A DNA stretch of 10,085 nt from an uncultured Eubacteriales bacterium (GTDB lineage Bacteria > Bacillota > Clostridia > Oscillospirales > UBA644): the NCBI GenBank assembly GCA_905207625.1, contig CAJLLT010000035.1, positions 1 to 10,085 on the forward strand, in the 5' to 3' direction. Both the position numbers and the translations under genes were made by a program. The notes below the pieces were generated by a model. It did no database searches, had not been told where the DNA came from, and was given only the letters and a program-made list of their open reading frames with translations. Positions within the stretch are counted from its first letter, which is position 1, and each line of letters starts with the position of its first letter. Shown here piece after piece: positions 6,873-10,085 of the stretch.

Positions 6873-8258
6873 ATGAATAAAAAGATAAAATCATCCGATC
6901 CCTCGTTTTACGGGACCGAAAGTATACCGAAAATATTGCTTAAAGTCACCCCGCCGGTCATGCTGGCGTTACTTATTCAGGCAATGTACAACATAGTAGA
7001 CAGCTTTTTCGTAGGGAAATTCTCCGAACACGGTCTGACGGCTCTTTCCGTCATTTATCCTCTTCAGCTCATAGCCATTGCCTTTGCGGTCGGTACCGGC
7101 GTGGGGGTAAACACTCTTATGGCGAAGCTTTACGCATCGGGGGAAAGGGAAAAAGCAAACAGAATAGCGGGAAGCGGTGCTGCTATCTCGGTCGTGCTCT
7201 GGGCACTCTTTGCTGCGGTTTCGGCATTGATTATGGGCCCCTTCACAAAGATCTCCGCTTCGGAACCGGAAGCGGTGAATTTCGCATATACATACGGCAT
7301 GATAGTGTGTGTAGGCTCTATAGGGCTTTTTACCGAGAGCATTTTCACCAAAGTGCATCAGGCGGAAGGGAATATGGTGCTGCCCATGATCGCTCAGGTG
7401 GCAGGAGCTGTCTGCAATATAATCCTTGACCCGATACTGATTTTCGGCTGGGGAAAGATTCCCGCACTGGGAGTGGCCGGAGCGGCATATGCCACAGTCG
7501 CAGGGCAGATCCTCGCCGCAGTTATAACAGGTATCAGGGGGTTCCGCATACCTCCGGCATTAAAAAATATTCTCCGGAATGCAAAGACCATATTCCATTT
7601 TGCATATCCGTCAATTCTCATGCAGGCACTTTTTACCGTTTACATCATGGCGCTTAACTTCATTCTCGCCTCTTTCTGCGATGAAGCGGTTACGGTTCTG
7701 GGGCTTTATTACAAGATGCAGACCTTTTTCTTCATCCCGCTGTTCGGACTTCAGACCTTCATTGTTCCCATACTCAGTTATAATTACGCATTGGCACGCT
7801 ATGACCGCACACGGAAAACGATGAGGTATTCCCTTATAATTTCCGGCGCGTTCATGATTATAGGCGTTCTTTGCTTCGAATTTATCCCGGTTCCTCTTCT
7901 GAGTATTTTTTCGTCCTCGCCGAAAGTTTTTGAAATAGGAAAAACAGCCTTCAGAATAATCGGCTCCAGTTTTATCCCGGCTGCGGTCTCACTTATGATG
8001 CCCGTATTTTTCCAGGCCCTGGGAAAAGCCGCCCCCAGTGTCTGGCTGACCCTCGCAAGGCAGATATTCTGTCTTATTCCTCTGTTTTACCTGTTCTCCC
8101 TGATAGGGCTTGACTACTCCTGGATAGCCTTCCCCGCTGCGGAAACAATAACCGGGACCATCGGACTGATAATGTATTTCAAGGAGGTCAGAATCTGGAA
8201 CAGTTCAGCCGCAACTGAAAAAGCACCCCTCTCTCAACCGACAAAGGAGGCAGAATGA
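6873..8258 (+). CDS. MATE family efflux transporter
   Basis: 461 residues from ATG 6873, typical MATE length. MATE proteins export cationic drugs, metabolites or toxins across the cytoplasmic membrane in exchange for Na+ or H+. The sequence shows about 12 hydrophobic segments in two homologous halves (roughly residues 20-180 and 245-405). The first helix carries the family-typical LLIQAMYNIVDSFFVG with a glycine-rich continuation VGTGVGVNTLMAK, and NIILDPILIFGWG lies near 180-190. The C-terminal 20 residues are polar and hydrophilic. It resembles the DinF/MepA-like branch common in Firmicutes; neither substrate nor coupling ion can be read from sequence. It heads a two-gene operon, its TGA overlapping the ATG of the CLC gene. 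There is no adjacent regulator gene, unlike mepA with mepR. Confidence 0.95.
   Translation: MNKKIKSSDPSFYGTESIPKILLKVTPPVMLALLIQAMYNIVDSFFVGKFSEHGLTALSVIYPLQLIAIAFAVGTGVGVNTLMAKLYASGEREKANRIAGSGAAISVVLWALFAAVSALIMGPFTKISASEPEAVNFAYTYGMIVCVGSIGLFTESIFTKVHQAEGNMVLPMIAQVAGAVCNIILDPILIFGWGKIPALGVAGAAYATVAGQILAAVITGIRGFRIPPALKNILRNAKTIFHFAYPSILMQALFTVYIMALNFILASFCDEAVTVLGLYYKMQTFFFIPLFGLQTFIVPILSYNYALARYDRTRKTMRYSLIISGAFMIIGVLCFEFIPVPLLSIFSSSPKVFEIGKTAFRIIGSSFIPAAVSLMMPVFFQALGKAAPSVWLTLARQIFCLIPLFYLFSLIGLDYSWIAFPAAETITGTIGLIMYFKEVRIWNSSAATEKAPLSQPTKEAE
8245..8250 (+). promoter_or_regulatory. Ribosome binding site of the CLC gene inside the MATE coding end
   Basis: AGGAGG lying in the last codons of the MATE gene, four bases before the CLC ATG at 8255. 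The site, together with the ATGA stop/start overlap (8255-8258), indicates coupled translation of the two membrane proteins. Confidence 0.85.
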
Positions 8259-9850
8259 ACAGAAGTAGGACCTTTAACTACATCAAAAATATAATCCTGC
8301 CGTGTCTTGTCTTCAGCCTGATAACCGGAACACTAGTCAGCGTGGTGATCGTTTTCTTCAAAACAGCGGTATCCTTTGCCATCGAGAAATCGGAAATGCT
8401 GTACACCTTTCTGCACAGGAATCCGGTGTATCTTCCGGCAGCAGTTGCAGTTACCGTAGTGATCGCATTCATAGCGAAGTATTTTTACAGGGTTTTCCCC
8501 GACTCAAAGGGCGGCGGAATACCAACCTCCATCGCAATACTTCGGGGAATAGTTTCGTTCCGGTGGCTCAGAAATCTTTTCGGAGTCATCACAGCATCCC
8601 TTACGACGTTTCTCCTCGGAATTCCCCTGGGAAACGAAGGCCCCTGCGTACAGATAGGAACAGCCATCGGCAGAGGCGTTGTCCGCACCCTGGGCAGAGG
8701 AAATCTTGCTTGGGACAGATACGTTATGACCGGCGGAGCCTGTGCCGGATTCTCCGTTGCAACCGGCGCTCCTATTTCCGGAATATTCTTTGCCATAGAA
8801 GAAGCTCACCGCAGACTTTGCCCCATGATAATAATGGTCGCGACGACAACCGTCATGTTTGCCTCCGGGATGTCGGCATGGATATCCCCCATATTCGGAG
8901 TTTCGGGAACTCTTCTAGGACCGGTTGAAACCATTGTCATCCCTCTGCGGCAATTATGGATTCCCGCCGTGATAGGTCTGGGGGTAGGACTTTTCTCGGT
9001 TCTGTTCATAAAGCTCAACGGACTGATCTCCTCGGTTATCTCAAAATTTTTCAGGGAAAATGATATATTCCTCAAAATTCTTATCACCCTGATCCTGACC
9101 CTTGGCTTCGGTATGATCTCCTTCTCATTCCTGGGCACGGGACACAGTCAGATAGAAAGCATTCTTGAGGCAAAAACTGTTTTTATATACATAATCCCGA
9201 TAATAGTTTTTCGCTCCGCACTGATGCTGTTTGCAAACAACAGCGGCGCCACGGGGGGTATGTTTGTGCCGATTCTTGCGCTTAGTGCGATGTTTACGGC
9301 GTTGCTTGCCAGGCTTCTTCTGGTATTCGGAATTCCGGATACTTACTATACTACTATCATTCTTCTCGGAATAACCGCAGGTTTGGCATCTACAATCAAA
9401 ACTCCTGTGACCGCAGTAGTTTTCGCTATGGAAGCTCTGTCCCTGTCAAATAACGTGCTTCCAATAATTACGGTCGTCACGGTGGCCTTCATGATTACGG
9501 AGATTTTCGGTGCCAAATCCATAAACGAAAGCGTTATTGAAACAAGAGTCCATCAGCTGAATGAAGGAAAGACCGTCCGGACATACGACGCTAACATTTC
9601 GGTCAAGCCGAATTCTTTTGTTGTCGGTAAGGCGATTCGTGATATTTTCTGGCCAAACAACCTTTTCGTTCTTTCAATCTGCCACAGCGCCGACTCCCCG
9701 GAAGTTGACCGGCACGGAGACAAATCCATCAGGGACGGAGATATCCTTCACGTCAGATTCTCCACTCAGGATTACGATTCAACCATTGAGGAGCTTGTGG
9801 CGCTTACCGGAGATACTGATATTTCCGCCCAAAAAGAAGAAAATGTGTAA
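8255..9850 (+). CDS. CLC chloride channel/H+ antiporter with C-terminal TrkA-C domain
   Basis: 531 residues. CLC membrane core at about 10-430, followed by a soluble TrkA-C (RCK-C) ligand-binding domain at about 448-515. Core signatures are SKGGGIP (84-90), GNEGP with gating glutamate E128, IEEA with E182 and E183 (E183 matches the inner proton glutamate E203 of E. coli ClC-ec1), and GGMFVP (334-339). Keeping both glutamates suggests Cl-/H+ exchange rather than a plain channel. By manual alignment the serine of the usual GSGIP is Gly (G87) and the central-site tyrosine before helix R is Asn (N424, in KSINES), so anion coordination may be unusual. It lacks the Met variant of that loop typical of CLC-F fluoride exporters, and no fluoride riboswitch is visible upstream. 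The TrkA-C domain implies regulation by an unidentified small molecule. Translationally coupled to the MATE gene. Confidence 0.95.
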   Translation: MNRSRTFNYIKNIILPCLVFSLITGTLVSVVIVFFKTAVSFAIEKSEMLYTFLHRNPVYLPAAVAVTVVIAFIAKYFYRVFPDSKGGGIPTSIAILRGIVSFRWLRNLFGVITASLTTFLLGIPLGNEGPCVQIGTAIGRGVVRTLGRGNLAWDRYVMTGGACAGFSVATGAPISGIFFAIEEAHRRLCPMIIMVATTTVMFASGMSAWISPIFGVSGTLLGPVETIVIPLRQLWIPAVIGLGVGLFSVLFIKLNGLISSVISKFFRENDIFLKILITLILTLGFGMISFSFLGTGHSQIESILEAKTVFIYIIPIIVFRSALMLFANNSGATGGMFVPILALSAMFTALLARLLLVFGIPDTYYTTIILLGITAGLASTIKTPVTAVVFAMEALSLSNNVLPIITVVTVAFMITEIFGAKSINESVIETRVHQLNEGKTVRTYDANISVKPNSFVVGKAIRDIFWPNNLFVLSICHSADSPEVDRHGDKSIRDGDILHVRFSTQDYDSTIEELVALTGDTDISAQKEENV

Positions 9851-9881
9851 TCCCGCACAGCACATTTTTCTTCTGAGCCCT

Positions 9882-9902
9882 TCCGGGATCGAACGTCCCG
9901 GA
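9882..9902 (+). terminator. Hairpin downstream of the CLC gene, possible weak terminator
   Basis: TCCGGGA (9882-9888) and TCCCGGA (9896-9902) form a perfect 7-bp stem with a 7-base loop, 32 bases after the CLC stop. There is no following T tract, so it may stabilise the mRNA 3' end or mark a Rho-dependent stop rather than act as a classical intrinsic terminator. Confidence 0.4.
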
Positions 9903-10009
9903 TATTCACGGGAACACCCTGTCTTTCCCCATTTGTCCCTCCGTAAGGTGATCCCGAAGACGCAAAAAAAATAACGGTCTTTACAATTACTTATAGTATT
10001 CAGAATAAT

Positions 10010-10042
10010 AAATATCCCCCCGTAAAACGGGGGGGGGTATTT
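10010..10042. terminator. GC-rich hairpin with AT flanks, probable terminator (possibly bidirectional)
   Basis: CCCCCCG (10016-10022), loop TAAAA, then C and nine G (10028-10037). The outer AAATA (10010-10014) can pair with TATTT beyond the G run, leaving a few unpaired bases. T-rich sequence follows on the plus strand (TATTTCAGTTT) and, on the minus strand, ATATTTATTATT, so it could stop transcripts from either side. It lies about 160 bases after the CLC gene and is the best candidate for ending the MATE-CLC transcript. Confidence 0.6.
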
Positions 10043-10085
10043 CAGTTTCGGGCATAGCCCTAATACTACTGGCTGCGCACAAGTG

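Larger units (their letters stand above)
9851..10085. other. Non-coding stretch after the CLC gene
   Basis: 235 bases without a supportable gene. It holds a 7-bp hairpin (9882-9902), a third segment (9950-9959) that could pair with the first arm instead, an A8 run (9964-9971), and a C6/G9 hairpin with AT flanks (10010-10042). No tRNA or clear promoter was seen on either strand. Confidence 0.7.

Noticed and set aside
9906..9932. Minus-strand mini-ORF (MGKDRVFP) with a GGAGG-like site upstream and a hairpin after it, resembling an attenuator leader peptide
   Set aside because: The gene that would follow on that strand does not exist: the CLC gene lies there in the opposite orientation.
9987..10085. 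Minus-strand frame open from the window edge to TAA at 9987-9989, ending in RGDIYYSEYYK, faintly like the start of MazF toxins (RGDIYYADL)
   Set aside because: Only 32 codons, which is easily chance; it runs through the C6/G9 hairpin that looks like a terminator, and the resemblance ends after six residues at the wrong end of a protein.

Overview
The window looks like an ordinary chromosomal segment from a Gram-positive, probably clostridial (Bacillota) anaerobe. This rests on strong GGAGG-type ribosome binding sites, tight operons, housekeeping promoters close to TTGACA-N17-TATAAT, and families typical of that group: a DUF4080-type radical SAM protein, a four-cysteine TSCPD protein of the TIGR03905 kind, a PgcA-like phospho-sugar mutase and a CLC protein with a TrkA-C tail. 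The genus cannot be named from this sequence. I see no mobile element, CRISPR array, tRNA or rRNA.

The left arm (about 28-4200) is one minus-strand operon read leftwards from a promoter at 4208-4236: ychF (ribosome-associated ATPase), purD (second step of purine synthesis), then a B12-binding-type radical SAM enzyme of unknown substrate whose start lies 2 bases after the purD stop. The middle, right of a short divergent promoter region (4154-4351), is a plus-strand operon: rlmH, a small TSCPD protein and a phospho-sugar mutase. It is closed by a perfect 12-bp terminator hairpin at 6744-6772. The right arm (6810-9850) has its own near-consensus promoter and encodes a MATE exporter overlapped by 4 bases by a CLC chloride channel/antiporter gene. 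The last 235 bases contain hairpins but no supportable gene.

The most notable observation is in rlmH. Its reading frame is cut by a TAA at 4733-4735, exactly where the family has a conserved glutamate. The next 16 in-frame codons still encode the conserved C-terminal RlmH tail (QIYRAF...RYHK) before a TAG that abuts the next gene's Shine-Dalgarno. One base change (GAA to TAA) explains it. It could be a sequencing error, a very recent nonsense mutation or, least likely, readthrough. A second observation is that the CLC protein lacks both usual side chains that coordinate the central anion (Ser to Gly, Tyr to Asn by manual alignment) while keeping both transport glutamates. I found no convincing undescribed multi-gene system; most of the window is conserved housekeeping and transport functions.
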